From assembly GCA_016182805.1 (NCBI GenBank), contig JACPFV010000008.1:34781-98780 (forward strand): a DNA stretch of 64,000 bases. Reading direction: 5' to 3'. The notes under the pieces are model-generated. The model saw only the letters and a list, made by a program, of their open reading frames with translations. It made no database searches and was not told the DNA's origin. Positions 10,407 to 19,239 of this stretch are shown here, in pieces; the first letter of the stretch is position 1; the number at the start of each line of letters is the position of its first letter. A program made the translations under genes and the position numbers. Origin of the DNA: Gammaproteobacteria bacterium (GTDB lineage Bacteria > Pseudomonadota > Gammaproteobacteria > Nevskiales > Nevskiaceae).

Positions 10407-11378
10407 CTACCTGGATCTAACCTGCGCCCGCCAGATGTCCGCCTGCCCGCCGGCATCCGAGACGAAATAGATGTCGCCCGTAGACGACCACGTGGGCGAG
10501 CGGTCGTTGGTCGGTCCCTGGGTAATCTGCACCAAGGAACCGCCGTCCTCGCCAATCGTGTAGAGGTCTTCGTTGCCGTTTCGTGTGGTTACGAAGACGA
10601 GTCGGCGACCGTCCGGCGACCATGCGGGATCGAAGTTGTTGAAGTCGCCGAACGTGATTTGCGTGAGCTGGTTCTTCGACTCGTCGAACGTAAAAATCTG
10701 GCTTCGCCCATTCACGCCGCGTGCAAATGCGAACCTCGACCCCGACGGCGCCCATTGCGGCGTGGAGCCGCCAAACAGCATCTTGCACTTCGACTCGGAC
10801 GCCTTGAGGTCCATGAGCGCAATCGTTCCGGCCTCACTCGGCTTGGTTATCGTCACGAACAAGACCTTCGCGCCACTGGGCGACACCGACGGAGACTGGT
10901 CATAGGCGGTGCACGGCGTCGGCGAGATGAATTGAATCGCGGCAATGCCTTCGCCTACGGTGGAGCGGGCAAGAAGCGACTGACTGCCTTGCTCCATGGA
11001 AAATGCGAAGCCGCGACTGTCGGAAAACCACGCCGGGTCACGTGCGCCCTGCTGGCTGAGCATCGTCTTGCCGGGTTTCCCAAGCTCCATAAGCACGATC
11101 GCGGCAGGACCGCCGTTTCGGCTGCGGCCGGCGAGAAATCCTGAGCGGCCCGCACCGCTTCCTTGATTGAAGATCAGATGCTGTCCATTGGGCGCGACCC
11201 GAAGGCCGTACTCCGCCTCAGCATCGTTGGTGACCGATTCAATGGAAACCTGTCCAACACCGGAGGGAACCTTGGGCATTTCTTCGCGTTTGCCGAGCTG
11301 CATCTGTGTGCAGCCGGTAAGGAAGGGGAGCGCGAGAAGCGGCGCGATGCGGCAAATCGAAAACGGCGTGAGGCTCAT
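10407..11378 (-). CDS. TolB-like PD40 beta-propeller lipoprotein
   Basis: A 323-aa protein. The start at 11378 gives a signal peptide ending in FLTGC (lipobox), so it is probably membrane-anchored in the periplasm. The body is made of PD40/WD40-like TolB repeats: LRVAPNGQHLIFN, DPAWFSDSRGFAFS, SPSVSPSGAKVLFV, TPQWAPSGSRFAFA, DPAWSPDGRRLVFV and SPTWSSTGDIYFV, about six blades. It lacks the N-terminal domain of true TolB and is not beside pal or tolA, so it is a TolB-like binding protein of unknown partner. It lies between a secreted-protein pair downstream and an outer-membrane barrel gene upstream, all on the same strand. Confidence 0.75.
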   Translation of the reverse strand: MSLTPFSICRIAPLLALPFLTGCTQMQLGKREEMPKVPSGVGQVSIESVTNDAEAEYGLRVAPNGQHLIFNQGSGAGRSGFLAGRSRNGGPAAIVLMELGKPGKTMLSQQGARDPAWFSDSRGFAFSMEQGSQSLLARSTVGEGIAAIQFISPTPCTAYDQSPSVSPSGAKVLFVTITKPSEAGTIALMDLKASESKCKMLFGGSTPQWAPSGSRFAFARGVNGRSQIFTFDESKNQLTQITFGDFNNFDPAWSPDGRRLVFVTTRNGNEDLYTIGEDGGSLVQITQGPTNDRSPTWSSTGDIYFVSDAGGQADIWRAQVRSR

Positions 11379-11425
11379 GCGAAGCGACTCCCTGGGAGAT
11401 CGGAGGAGGGTGGCGAGCGAAAAGA

Positions 11426-11448
11426 GGCCTCCCGCAACGCGGGAGGCC
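11426..11448 (-). terminator. rho-independent terminator after the outer-membrane barrel gene
   Basis: A perfect 10-bp stem (11426-11435 with 11439-11448, loop AAC) lies 55 nt past the stop of the barrel gene. On the minus strand it is followed by CTCTTTTCG, a short U-rich tail. It separates the barrel gene from the TolB-like lipoprotein gene downstream, so these two are probably separate transcripts. Confidence 0.7.
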
Positions 11449-11503
11449 AGGTCCCTGACGTGGAGGCTGGCGTGCCTAACGCCTGGGAGAGACACGGTGC
11501 GGC

Positions 11504-12070
11504 TCAGTTGAAGAAGTAGATGAGCTTGCCGCCGATGGAGAAGCCGCCGTAGTCGCCTTTTACCGTGACGTCTGTACATTCCTCAGTTTCGAAATCGATC
11601 GGGTAGCATGACTCCCCCAAGTTGGCCTCCGTCTCGACGTTGGAGTAGGCGAACTCAAGACCCCAGGCGAGGTTTGGATTATCAAATGCATTGAGCGCCT
11701 GGAATCCACCGACCAATTCCAAGCCGTTCCCGTCCGCATCCACGCCGTCAATGCTTTCCTTAACGGAGGAGTACCCGAGTGCAGCGTACGGCCGGGTCTC
11801 GACGCCAAACAGCGCGAACGGGCCATCAAAAAGCTTCATTACCCGCACGCCGTACGTCGTGAAGTCGCCGACCACACCCACGCTGCCGCTGACGCCAAAC
11901 TCATCCGACAGCCAGTATTCCGCCGTCGGACCAAGCCCGAAGTTCAAGGCGTTTGTTGAGACGCCAGCCCCAAAGCGGCCCGTCATGTCGTCCGCCGCGA
12001 CTGCTGAGCCCGCGGCCATAGCCACGCCGAGCGCGAGGGCTCGGCCAATTCCTCTCCTGTATCGCTTCAT
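11504..12070 (-). CDS. outer-membrane beta-barrel protein (small porin-like)
   Basis: A 188-aa protein with a cleavable signal peptide (ALGVAMAAGSAVAA, cleavage near residue 25) and alternating amphipathic strands rich in Gly, aromatic and acidic residues, ending in the aromatic KLIYFFN. This is the pattern of an 8-stranded outer-membrane barrel such as OmpW/OprF-N or opacity-like proteins. A pair of Cys (SCYPIDFETEECTD) in a late loop could form a disulfide. No exact family was recognised. The ATG at 12070 follows a purine-rich stretch, and a terminator lies downstream at 11426-11448. Confidence 0.65.
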   Translation of the reverse strand: MKRYRRGIGRALALGVAMAAGSAVAADDMTGRFGAGVSTNALNFGLGPTAEYWLSDEFGVSGSVGVVGDFTTYGVRVMKLFDGPFALFGVETRPYAALGYSSVKESIDGVDADGNGLELVGGFQALNAFDNPNLAWGLEFAYSNVETEANLGESCYPIDFETEECTDVTVKGDYGGFSIGGKLIYFFN

Positions 12071-12235
12071 GTGTTTCCCCTAGTGGTTTTGCTGCCTTGG
12101 AACCCGCCCCGAAAGTCACGCACCTCCCCGAGCGGCCGGGGGTCGAATATGCCGCAGTGTGCACAGCTGCGCAAGCACAATTGTTTTCTTGTTGTGTGCC
12201 TGTTGTTTCTAAATGGATTTTCTAGACTCGCCTGC

Positions 12236-12601
12236 ATGAAGCGACGCTCTAAAGTTTCTCAGGCAGCGGCAGGGAAGGCGGCAGAATCGCCCGCCGTCCT
12301 CAGCGTGGGTGCGACCAAGGGCCTGGTGGCTCCGATTCCGTCGAAGACGATCACGGTGACGTTGCGGCTATCGGGGCCGTGGCACGTGCTGTGGGAGCGC
12401 CTGCGCGCCGCGGTCCCAACGACCAACGATGCTGAGCTGCTTCGTCAGGGCGTTGCCCTTCGCATGGCCCTCGCGGCGCTTGATTCCAAGGGGCAGAAGC
12501 CCCGCGCTGCGATCACGTTCCATGATGAGAACGGAGAACTGGTGACGGTGGATTTGGAGGAGTACGTGGGGATACGCCCGGACGACGAGCCGGACGCATA
12601 G
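12236..12601 (+). CDS. hypothetical protein, 121 aa
   Basis: Divergent from the barrel gene. The N-terminal ~20 residues are basic and Ala/Ser-rich (MKRRSKVSQAAAGKAAES). A central region (TNDAELLRQGVALRMALAAL) could form an amphipathic helix, and the C-terminus is acidic (VDLEEYVGIRPDDEPDA). The ITVTLRLSGPWHVLWERLR segment followed by helices faintly recalls ribbon-helix-helix proteins, but I do not recognise a family. The start at 12236 is the first ATG after a low-GC upstream stretch that could hold a promoter. Confidence 0.5.
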   Translation: MKRRSKVSQAAAGKAAESPAVLSVGATKGLVAPIPSKTITVTLRLSGPWHVLWERLRAAVPTTNDAELLRQGVALRMALAALDSKGQKPRAAITFHDENGELVTVDLEEYVGIRPDDEPDA

Positions 12602-13699
12602 TTATCCACATTGACAGCCTGAGGAAGGCGTCATAACAATGAAATAGGCACACGAAAGACGACGAGGAGGATCGTCGTAGCGGATCGGGGACATGCGCTG
12701 AACGCTTCAAGCCAATGGAGCCGCCTTGCAAGGCATCGGCCTGGAGCGTACGAACGCATGAAGAAAGCCCCTCACGACCGTGCACCGCTATCGCTACGAG
12801 ACGTAAAGAAGTTGTTGCTTCGCAAGTCAAACACGCGTGGCTTCGAAGCGGCGACCAAGACCACCAGCAACCGCGCCCGCCGGAGCCGTTAAATCCGAGC
12901 CTGTTGAGTACCACTGACCGTGTCCCACTGGGACCAGGGGGATCGGAGCGCAGCTCCACCCCGCAGCACCTGGCAGCACCCATGATGACTGCGAAGGCGT
13001 AATCGGCGCGTCCGCAGTGCCGATCATCGGCGGTGGATCGCCAGTATCGAGAATTGGCCCATCCATCCGGCAAAGCCGGAACTCGAAGCCCCGTTGGGTC
13101 GCTCCCACCGGGGCTTCACTCTTTGAGCGAGCGATATCGCTTGCCGGGAGGTCGGAATTATCCAGCTCCAAACAAACACGACCGCCGCACGGCTCCCGTC
13201 GGATGGTGTAAAGCATTTCGTCAAGCCGCCCGCCAAGACCGTCAGGAATAATTTCCTCGTCCTTGTCGATGAGGCAAGCGCGCTGCCACGGAGGGCCCCA
13301 CGGCATGTAAGAAAAGCAATAATGACCCGTGGCTGCATTCAGGGTCCGAGAAAGGCCAGATTGAAGATGGCAGGTAAATTGACGGAGGCATTATGTCCAG
13401 CAACCGCGATAAGAAGGACCGTAACGACCGTCGCGACACCAAGCATGACGACAGGCGCGAGTCCGCAACTTGTCGAATACCGGCAGGGGTGCCAATAGTT
13501 GGCTGCCCAAACTGTGGGCAGATTTTGCTCCCTGGGCAGTCATGCCCCTGTAGCCGCGGGCCATATGACTGAGTAGCGGAGCAAGCCGCAAAACGACGGG
13601 GTTCGCCGCGAAAGCCGCGGAAGAGATGACTTTGCTGGTGAATATCGGTTGCCGGTTCATGAATCCGAGAGGTCGGCTTTCGGATATCGTGTTGTAGGT
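12602..13699 (+). other. about 1.1 kb with no confident gene; contains a strong stem-loop at 13085-13117
   Basis: No open frame here has a recognisable protein family or a good start signal. Short frames on both strands look like shadows or remnants. The one clear structure is a stem-loop: 13085-13093 pairs with 13109-13117 (9 bp), then a single mismatch, then TGGG/CCCA (13095-13098 with 13104-13107) around a 5-nt loop. It is followed by ACTCTTT, a weak U-tract, so it may be a terminator on the plus strand, but no plus-strand gene obviously ends just before it. Confidence 0.4.
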
Positions 13700-14995
13700 A
13701 TGCCAGATAGGGATCAAATCGCAGACCGCATGAATTTTCCCGCCTCGCCGTCCAGGAAGACCGGTCGTGAAGCAGCGGCGAAGCGCATCGTGGAATGGAT
13801 CGGCGCTTTCGTGAAGCAATGCCGGAAAAACGGCGAAGGCGTGCAGGGTGCCGCACGCTGCCTCGGCGTGACTCGACAGCATTTGTACTATTTCGTCTCA
13901 GATCAAACCCGTGATGTCGCTTGGCGCACTTTCGTCCGCGGCGGGCAAAGCAAGATTCTGAAAGGCGTTCGAAATTCCGGGTTCGCGGACGAACAAACCA
14001 TCCATGACCTCGCTCTCCTTGCGCCAGCGATCGATGAAAGCGGTGCCGAACGAATCGCTGATGAACGCGAGCCGGGTGGACGCCTCGTGCTCATGGTGCT
14101 GGCCGCGCTACTGCGGTACGCGTGCGCGCTTGACCGCCTCGGATGGCTGAAAGCGAAATTTGGGCTCGACGTGGTGGGTTCTGCCGAACACCCACCGATT
14201 TGGGGCGCCTTGGTCGCACGCTTCCACGAGATCGCGAGTGCGTCAAATTATGGCGATTTCGATGCCGGCAACCTTATTGCATTCCTGCGACACCAGGTCG
14301 AAGGTATATTGGTTCGACAGCAAGTCGCACACATCTTGGTTCGCGATGTGCTACCGATAATTCCTGGCCGAGCTCCGCCACAGAATTGGTTGTGGCGCGG
14401 ACATGACACCTCCCGTGCCAGTCGTCCGAAGGATTCGGACGATACAATCGTGCGCTTATGCGCCGCGGAAATGGCCCACCTTTTTCTGCACGATGTCATT
14501 TCTCTGAATCCTTCGTCCCCGACCTATGAAACGTTGAGTTCAATAGTGGTTGCTCACGCGGAGCGGAAGACGCCGCTTCCGACGTCGGCGTTCCTTCTGG
14601 CGAGGCGAATGGCCGATGCCCGACGTAAGCACCTGATAGACCTGAGCCTGCTGATCGGCTCGTTGGCGACGTCGGCGATGGAATCTCGGAGACGAGTTCT
14701 CCTGCCGAGGAGCTACATCTCCGGATCCATCGCCGCCGAGTATGAAATCTGGAGAAACTCCGGGACTCACTTTAACTTTCCGCTCGTTGACCATCGCCAA
14801 GTGCAAGTTCCAAAGCCGGATGGAACCGGTTTTGAAAACCGATGGGTTCCGAATGATTACTTCACCGAAAATCCCGTCAACGAAGCCGCATGGATAAGGC
14901 AGTTTAGGATCGATCATGCTGCATGGTGTCGCAGTGAGGTGCGGCGCGAACGGCTGCGAACCAAAAGGAAATATGCCCCGACACCGCCGTATTAG
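13700..14995 (+). CDS. hypothetical protein with N-terminal helix-turn-helix
   Basis: A 431-aa protein of unknown family. Near the N-terminus IVEWIGAFVKQCRKNGEG followed by VQGAARCLGVTRQHLYYFV looks like a helix-turn-helix (about residues 25-65). The rest is largely helical, with no recognised enzymatic motif; the C-terminal half contains RWVPNDYFTENPVNEAAWIR and a basic tail RRERLRTKRKY. Base composition is lower in GC than the core genes, which suggests transfer. Starts at 13649 (TTG), 13700 and 13730 are all possible and none has a clear ribosome-binding site. It could be a regulator or a defence or mobile-element protein; I cannot decide. Confidence 0.5.
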   Translation: MPDRDQIADRMNFPASPSRKTGREAAAKRIVEWIGAFVKQCRKNGEGVQGAARCLGVTRQHLYYFVSDQTRDVAWRTFVRGGQSKILKGVRNSGFADEQTIHDLALLAPAIDESGAERIADEREPGGRLVLMVLAALLRYACALDRLGWLKAKFGLDVVGSAEHPPIWGALVARFHEIASASNYGDFDAGNLIAFLRHQVEGILVRQQVAHILVRDVLPIIPGRAPPQNWLWRGHDTSRASRPKDSDDTIVRLCAAEMAHLFLHDVISLNPSSPTYETLSSIVVAHAERKTPLPTSAFLLARRMADARRKHLIDLSLLIGSLATSAMESRRRVLLPRSYISGSIAAEYEIWRNSGTHFNFPLVDHRQVQVPKPDGTGFENRWVPNDYFTENPVNEAAWIRQFRIDHAAWCRSEVRRERLRTKRKYAPTPPY

Positions 14996-15341
14996 TTCCA
15001 GTTGGCTGTCGTGCGACGCGGGGTGTGTAAAGGGAATCGTCAAGCCACACCTGCGCTTTGTCGGACACACTCGTCCCCAACCCGAATTGCCCGAAGATCG
15101 AAACGGGGGCCGGCGAAGGCATGAAGAGGCAAACTCAGCGTCCACCTGTTTTACGCATAAAAGACACTGCCGGTCTTGGCCGACTAGGACGGTTTGCGAC
15201 GGGGTTTGTCGTGTCGATTGAGCGCGATTCGGGCAAGCCTTCGCCGTCCAGTGCGGTGCCGAACTCGGACGATTCGTTCGACGAAATGGCGCACGGCCAA
15301 GGGGTCGCGCCGTCGAAGAACAAAAACGTCAGATCGCCCTC
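14996..15341 (+). other. short region without a confident gene
   Basis: A plus-strand frame from ATG 15121 (MKRQTQRPPVLRIKDTAG) runs to 15366 and encodes about 81 residues, low-complexity toward its end. It has no recognised family and no clear ribosome-binding site, so it is not called. The stretch carries the lower-GC composition of the accessory region to its left. Confidence 0.3.
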
Positions 15342-15540
15342 TCAAACCCTTTCGTCGAAGCGATAGACGATGCCGCTCTCCGGCGCGCCCCAGTAGCTGC
15401 CGGGGATCGGGGCGCCGTCCGGTACCGCCGCCAGTTCCAGCCCGAAGCGCGCGAGCAGAGCGCCGATGTCGCCGAACGCGAGGTCCGCCAGGCGCAGCAC
15501 CGGCGGGGTTCCGCCGGCGACGGTGAGGCTTGGGTCGCGC
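15342..15540 (-). pseudogene. truncated paralogue of the 7042-7566 conserved hypothetical
   Basis: Minus-strand frame encoding VLRLADLAFGDIGALLARFG, then LAAVPDGAPIPGSYWGAPES and GIV. It aligns with the N-terminal third of the 7042-7566 product (VTCLRDLNAEAVIAFLTARR; PGSYWGAPEAGLI). Similarity stops at about 15366, where the frame runs into unrelated sequence and a stop. The HxxxH block and everything after it are missing. The breakpoint probably marks the right-hand edge of the accessory stretch, and the two copies bracket roughly 8 kb. Confidence 0.6.
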
Positions 15541-15609
15541 GGGGCTGGATTAGAATCCGCGCTGGCCGAAGGGCGCGCAGCGGAGTGCGCGTCCGGCTGG
15601 GGGAAAATC

Positions 15610-18600
15610 ATGATCGGGAAGACGGTGCGAGTGCCGGCGCTATTGTGCGCCGGTTTGCTGGTGGCCTGCGCGAAGCAGGGCGATGGCGACGACGGCGCCC
15701 TCGGCGGCGGCGCGCGCAAGCCGGGGCCGAGCGTTTATCTCAACGTGGTGCCGCCGGGCCAGAACGGCAACAGCGCCGGCGGCGGGGCGCAGGGCCAGGG
15801 GCCGTATCCGGCTAACTTCCGCGACCAGCTCGATCTCTACGGCAACCTGGCGTACGCCGCGCAGGGACTCAAGGCATCGCCGTGCACGCCGCCGGCCAGC
15901 CTGGACGACCATGCGGCGGCCTCCGACCTGGCCTGCAACTACTTCAAGGAAGCGCGCCTGACGCCGCCGGCCGACGCCACCTGCATCACGCCCTCCGGCC
16001 TGCCGGAGGGCATGGAGGCCACGATCTGCCGCGACGGCTGGGGCGTGCCGTACGTGCAGGCCAAGGACCGCGCCTCGGCGATGTTCGGCGTCGGCTACGT
16101 GTCGGCGCAGGACCGCCTGTTCCAGCACGACGTGCTGCGCAACATCGGCCGCGGCCGCCTGTCGGAATTCTTCGGCCCGGCGGCGGGCTTCTACGACTTC
16201 GACGAAAGCCTGGCGCGCGTGGCCGGCTACAGCGAGGACGAGCTGCAAGCGATGCTGGAAGGCGCGCACAGCAAGTTCGGCACGCTGGGCGACCTGATTA
16301 TTGCCGACGTCGACAGCCTCACCCAGGGCATTAACGCCTACATCGCCTTTTTGCAGACGCCGGAGGGCGCGGGCGAGGTTCCGCCGGAGTACGAGTCGCT
16401 GGCCCCCGGCCAGTTCCCGCCGCGCGACTGGAACGCGCGCGACATCGTCGCCTCCGCCATCCTGATCCAGTCGATCTTCGCGGTCGGCGGCGGCAGCGAG
16501 CACAACGCGCTGTTGCTGTTGCAGAAGCTCGACCCGTCCTTCGGCCCGGGCGACGCCCAGATCCCGCAGGCGGCCTGCGAGTTCTGGCGCGACGTACGCC
16601 ACGCCAACGATCCCGACACGCCGTACACCATCGAGGCCTCGTTCCCCACGCAGTCGCCGGCCACGGTTAGCGAGACCTGCCCGCAGACGCTGCCGGCGGG
16701 CGCGGCGGTATGGGACGTGGACAGCTTCGCCGCGCTCGACCCGTTCGAGCACAGCGCCATGCTGCCGCTGGCCAAGGCCGCGCCGGCCAAGGCGCGCACG
16801 CGGCTGGCGCGGGCCGGCCGGCCGACGCCGGCGCAGCGCCGCGCGGTGGCGCAGGCGCTGGAGCCGTTCGTGATGCTGCGCAAGGCGCTGCACGTGCCGC
16901 AGACCGCGTCCAACTTCATCGCGGTGAACGCGGACCGCACCACCGACGGCTACCCGATCGCGGTCATGGGCCCGCAGACCAGCTACTTCCTGCCGCAACT
17001 GCTGTGGGAGGTGGCGGTGGTGTCCAACGGCGGCACGCCGCTGGACTTCGCCGGCCGCGGCATCGTGTTCGCCGACCTGCCGTACATCAACATCGGCCGC
17101 GGCATCGACTACGCCTGGAGCGCCACCTCCGGCAGCTCCGACATCATCGACATCCGCGTCTCCCGCCTGTGCAACATCGAGGGCAGCGCGCTGGACGGCG
17201 GCGCCCTGCTCAACAACCCGCCCTCGCGCAACGACGCCAGGAACAACAACACCGGCGCCGGCGGCGCCGACGGCTATCCCGACGCCGACGGCTACCTCTA
17301 CAGCACCGACAACGGCGCGACCTTCCAGTGCCGGCGCTTCTACCGCCGCACCGACGCCTGGACCGCGGCGCCCACCCCGGCGAGCCTCGCCTCCAACGGC
17401 CCGCTCTCGCCGGAAAGCGTCACCCGGCGCGTGCTGCGCACGCACTACGGCCCGGTGATCGCCACCGCCCTGGTCGGCGGCCAGCCGGTGGCGGTGTCGC
17501 TGGAACGCTCGACCTTTTTCGGCGAGCTGGAGACCGCCCCGCCGTTCGCGCTCGCCAGCACCCGGCTGGTCAAGGACCCGCAGAGCTTCCGCCGCGTGTT
17601 CAACAGCGTCACCGGCACCTTCAACTGGCTGTACGTGGACCGCGACAACGTCGGCTACATCCACAGCGGCCTGTATCCCAAGCGCCACCCGCAGGGCCAC
17701 GCCGAGCTGCCGGTGTGGGGCGACGGGCGCTTCGAATGGGAGAACGGCCGCGACCTCGACAACGCCTTCTTCGCCACCTACGGCGGCTTCGACGACGAGG
17801 ACAGCAGCGACGGCAACGACGACGGCCCGATCAAGGGCTACCCCAACCGCGCGCGGCCGGTGGCGCAGGGCGATCCGCTGAACGGCTACTTCGAGTGGGC
17901 CGGCTATCTCACGCTGGCCGAGCACCCGCAGGCGACCAACCCGGCGAAGGGCTACATCCATAGCTGGAACAACGCGCCGGCGCGCGACTGGTGGGCGGCC
18001 GACTTCAACGGCTCGTACGGCCCCACGCACCGCGCCGACATGCTCGCCAAGCGCCTGGCCGCCTTCGCCGACACCGGCCGCAAGCACGACATCGGCACCA
18101 TGACCGAGATCATGGCCGACGCCGCCTTCACCGACCTGCGCGGCCAGGAAGTGCTGCCGCTGCTGCTGGAGGTGCTGCGCACCCAGGCCGCCAGTCCGGG
18201 CCTGAGCGAGATCCCGGACCTGGCCGCGCTGAACCAGCTCGTCGCGCTGATGCAGGACTGGCTGGACGACGGCTCCGCCGCCTGGATCGAGGGCGACGCC
18301 GCCAAGGGCCTGGGCGCGTACCGGCGCGACCGCGACCGGAGCGGCACCTACGACCATCGCGCCGCCGTGGTGCTGATGGACGCCTGGTACCCGCGCCTGA
18401 TCGACAGGATCCTTCCGCAGCTCGACGGCGACACCCCCAACATCCGCGGCCTGGTCGGCCAGGGCAGCTACGACGCGCCGCGCGAGCAGGGCTCCGCCTA
18501 CCAGTTCGGCTGGTTCCAGAACATGAAGCGCGTGCTGGAGATGGCGCTGGACAAGCCCGGCCACACGCCGTACCGGCGCCTCAAGTGCGCCGGCACGGGC

Positions 18601-18891
18601 GGCCTGGCCGCCTGTCGCGCTGCGGTGCTGGAGGCGCTGAACCAGGCCGTGGCCGACGCCGGCGGTCTCGCCAACATCGACGATTGGGACGGCTCCGGCT
18701 TCGGCGCCACCTTCGCCGGCCAGGAAGGCCGCCCCAACCAGGCCGCCGGCGAGGACAGCGCCGCGGTCGAGGCCTACAGCGACGTCGAGCACACCGCCAT
18801 CAGCACGCAGGCGGTCCCGTCGATCCACTGGACCAACCGCCCGACCTTCCAGCAGGCGATCCAGGTCAAGAAGACGCGCAGCGAGGAGTAG
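15610..18891 (+). CDS. penicillin acylase family lipoprotein (Ntn hydrolase)
   Basis: A 1093-aa precursor of the penicillin acylase/acyl-homoserine-lactone acylase superfamily. It has a lipoprotein signal ending LLVAC. It opens with GMEATICRDGWGVPYVQAKD and VGYVSAQDRLFQHDVLRNIG (alpha chain), then a linker, then QTASNFIAVN, where Ser434 is the expected N-terminal nucleophile exposed by autocleavage before the beta chain. Later blocks (GIDYAWSATSGSSDI; TGTFNWLYVDRDNVGYI) fit the beta chain. It is longer than classic acylases (~750-850 aa) because of inserts. Substrate is unknown: AHL quenching, peptide or beta-lactam side-chain removal are all possible. A terminator follows the stop. Confidence 0.88.
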   Translation: MIGKTVRVPALLCAGLLVACAKQGDGDDGALGGGARKPGPSVYLNVVPPGQNGNSAGGGAQGQGPYPANFRDQLDLYGNLAYAAQGLKASPCTPPASLDDHAAASDLACNYFKEARLTPPADATCITPSGLPEGMEATICRDGWGVPYVQAKDRASAMFGVGYVSAQDRLFQHDVLRNIGRGRLSEFFGPAAGFYDFDESLARVAGYSEDELQAMLEGAHSKFGTLGDLIIADVDSLTQGINAYIAFLQTPEGAGEVPPEYESLAPGQFPPRDWNARDIVASAILIQSIFAVGGGSEHNALLLLQKLDPSFGPGDAQIPQAACEFWRDVRHANDPDTPYTIEASFPTQSPATVSETCPQTLPAGAAVWDVDSFAALDPFEHSAMLPLAKAAPAKARTRLARAGRPTPAQRRAVAQALEPFVMLRKALHVPQTASNFIAVNADRTTDGYPIAVMGPQTSYFLPQLLWEVAVVSNGGTPLDFAGRGIVFADLPYINIGRGIDYAWSATSGSSDIIDIRVSRLCNIEGSALDGGALLNNPPSRNDARNNNTGAGGADGYPDADGYLYSTDNGATFQCRRFYRRTDAWTAAPTPASLASNGPLSPESVTRRVLRTHYGPVIATALVGGQPVAVSLERSTFFGELETAPPFALASTRLVKDPQSFRRVFNSVTGTFNWLYVDRDNVGYIHSGLYPKRHPQGHAELPVWGDGRFEWENGRDLDNAFFATYGGFDDEDSSDGNDDGPIKGYPNRARPVAQGDPLNGYFEWAGYLTLAEHPQATNPAKGYIHSWNNAPARDWWAADFNGSYGPTHRADMLAKRLAAFADTGRKHDIGTMTEIMADAAFTDLRGQEVLPLLLEVLRTQAASPGLSEIPDLAALNQLVALMQDWLDDGSAAWIEGDAAKGLGAYRRDRDRSGTYDHRAAVVLMDAWYPRLIDRILPQLDGDTPNIRGLVGQGSYDAPREQGSAYQFGWFQNMKRVLEMALDKPGHTPYRRLKCAGTGGLAACRAAVLEALNQAVADAGGLANIDDWDGSGFGATFAGQEGRPNQAAGEDSAAVEAYSDVEHTAISTQAVPSIHWTNRPTFQQAIQVKKTRSEE

Positions 18892-18910
18892 GGCGTCCGC
18901 AGGCAAAGAC

Positions 18911-18940
18911 TCGGCCGGGATTTCACCCGGCCGACTTTTT
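18911..18940 (+). terminator. rho-independent terminator of the penicillin acylase gene
   Basis: Stem of 9 bp, 18911-18919 (TCGGCCGGG) with 18926-18934 (CCCGGCCGA), 6-nt loop, followed by CTTTTT. It begins 19 nt after the acylase stop and ends just before the ROK-like start codon at 18945. Confidence 0.85.
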
Positions 18941-18944
18941 CAAT

Positions 18945-18980
18945 ATGCGTATCGGTATCGACCTCGGCGGCACAAAAGGC
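18945..18980 (+). pseudogene. 5' stub of a ROK kinase gene, left boundary of the type I island
   Basis: The stub encodes MRIGIDLGGTK and then diverges. The intact ROK gene at 28301 starts with the same eleven residues, but the two DNA copies differ at five synonymous third positions. They share the 14-mer GACCTCGGCGGCAC (18960-18973 and 28316-28329). The stub sits right after the acylase terminator, where the original kinase start would be expected. I read it as the original 5' end left behind when the island arrived bringing its own replacement 5' end. Confidence 0.65.
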
Positions 18981-19094
18981 GATACCCGTTGCGAGTCGTC
19001 GCGAGTAGTCTCCGCAACTGACGCAAGTCCCTGACTGGGCGTTTGTTTTGCACGAAACGGGAAAGCCGAACGCGGATGTCCGGCGCTGGCTCCT

Positions 19095-19119
19095 ATTGCC
19101 GTCGGCAATACCGATTGCC
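19095..19119 (+). promoter_or_regulatory. short inverted repeats upstream of hsdM, possible operator
   Basis: A 7-bp palindrome ATTGCCG-T-CGGCAAT spans 19095-19109, with a further half-site GATTGCC at 19113-19119 and CGGCAAT again over the hsdM start codon (19233-19239). The 260-nt leader between the island edge and hsdM has no gene. Repeated half-sites suggest binding of a dimeric regulator, perhaps HigA or another island protein; this is inference. Confidence 0.35.
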
Positions 19120-19239
19120 CTACCTGTCAGTGGAAGCTTGAGTAAGGCAAGTTGACCCGGCGACGCAGTTTGCGGCCAGTCCTCCGGCCGCCGGCGGATG
19201 CACATAAACTAGGCGTTGCCATAACTACGAAAATCGGCA

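Noticed and set aside
12827..13306. Minus-strand frame with PCGGRVCLELDNSDLPASD-type product
   Set aside because: No family, no start signal, and it overlaps a strong stem-loop; probably chance.
15121..15366. Possible 81-aa plus-strand gene
   Set aside because: No homology recognised, no clear ribosome-binding site, Ser/Lys-rich tail; not called.
15640..18906. 1088-codon minus-strand open frame opposite the penicillin acylase gene
   Set aside because: Low-complexity composition, no domain, and the plus strand has a complete enzyme with signal peptide and catalytic Ser. Shadow frame.
18945..19034. Short open frame starting MRIGIDLGGTK as a separate gene
   Set aside because: Similarity to ROK kinases ends after 11 residues and the frame soon stops; treated as a stub at the island edge.
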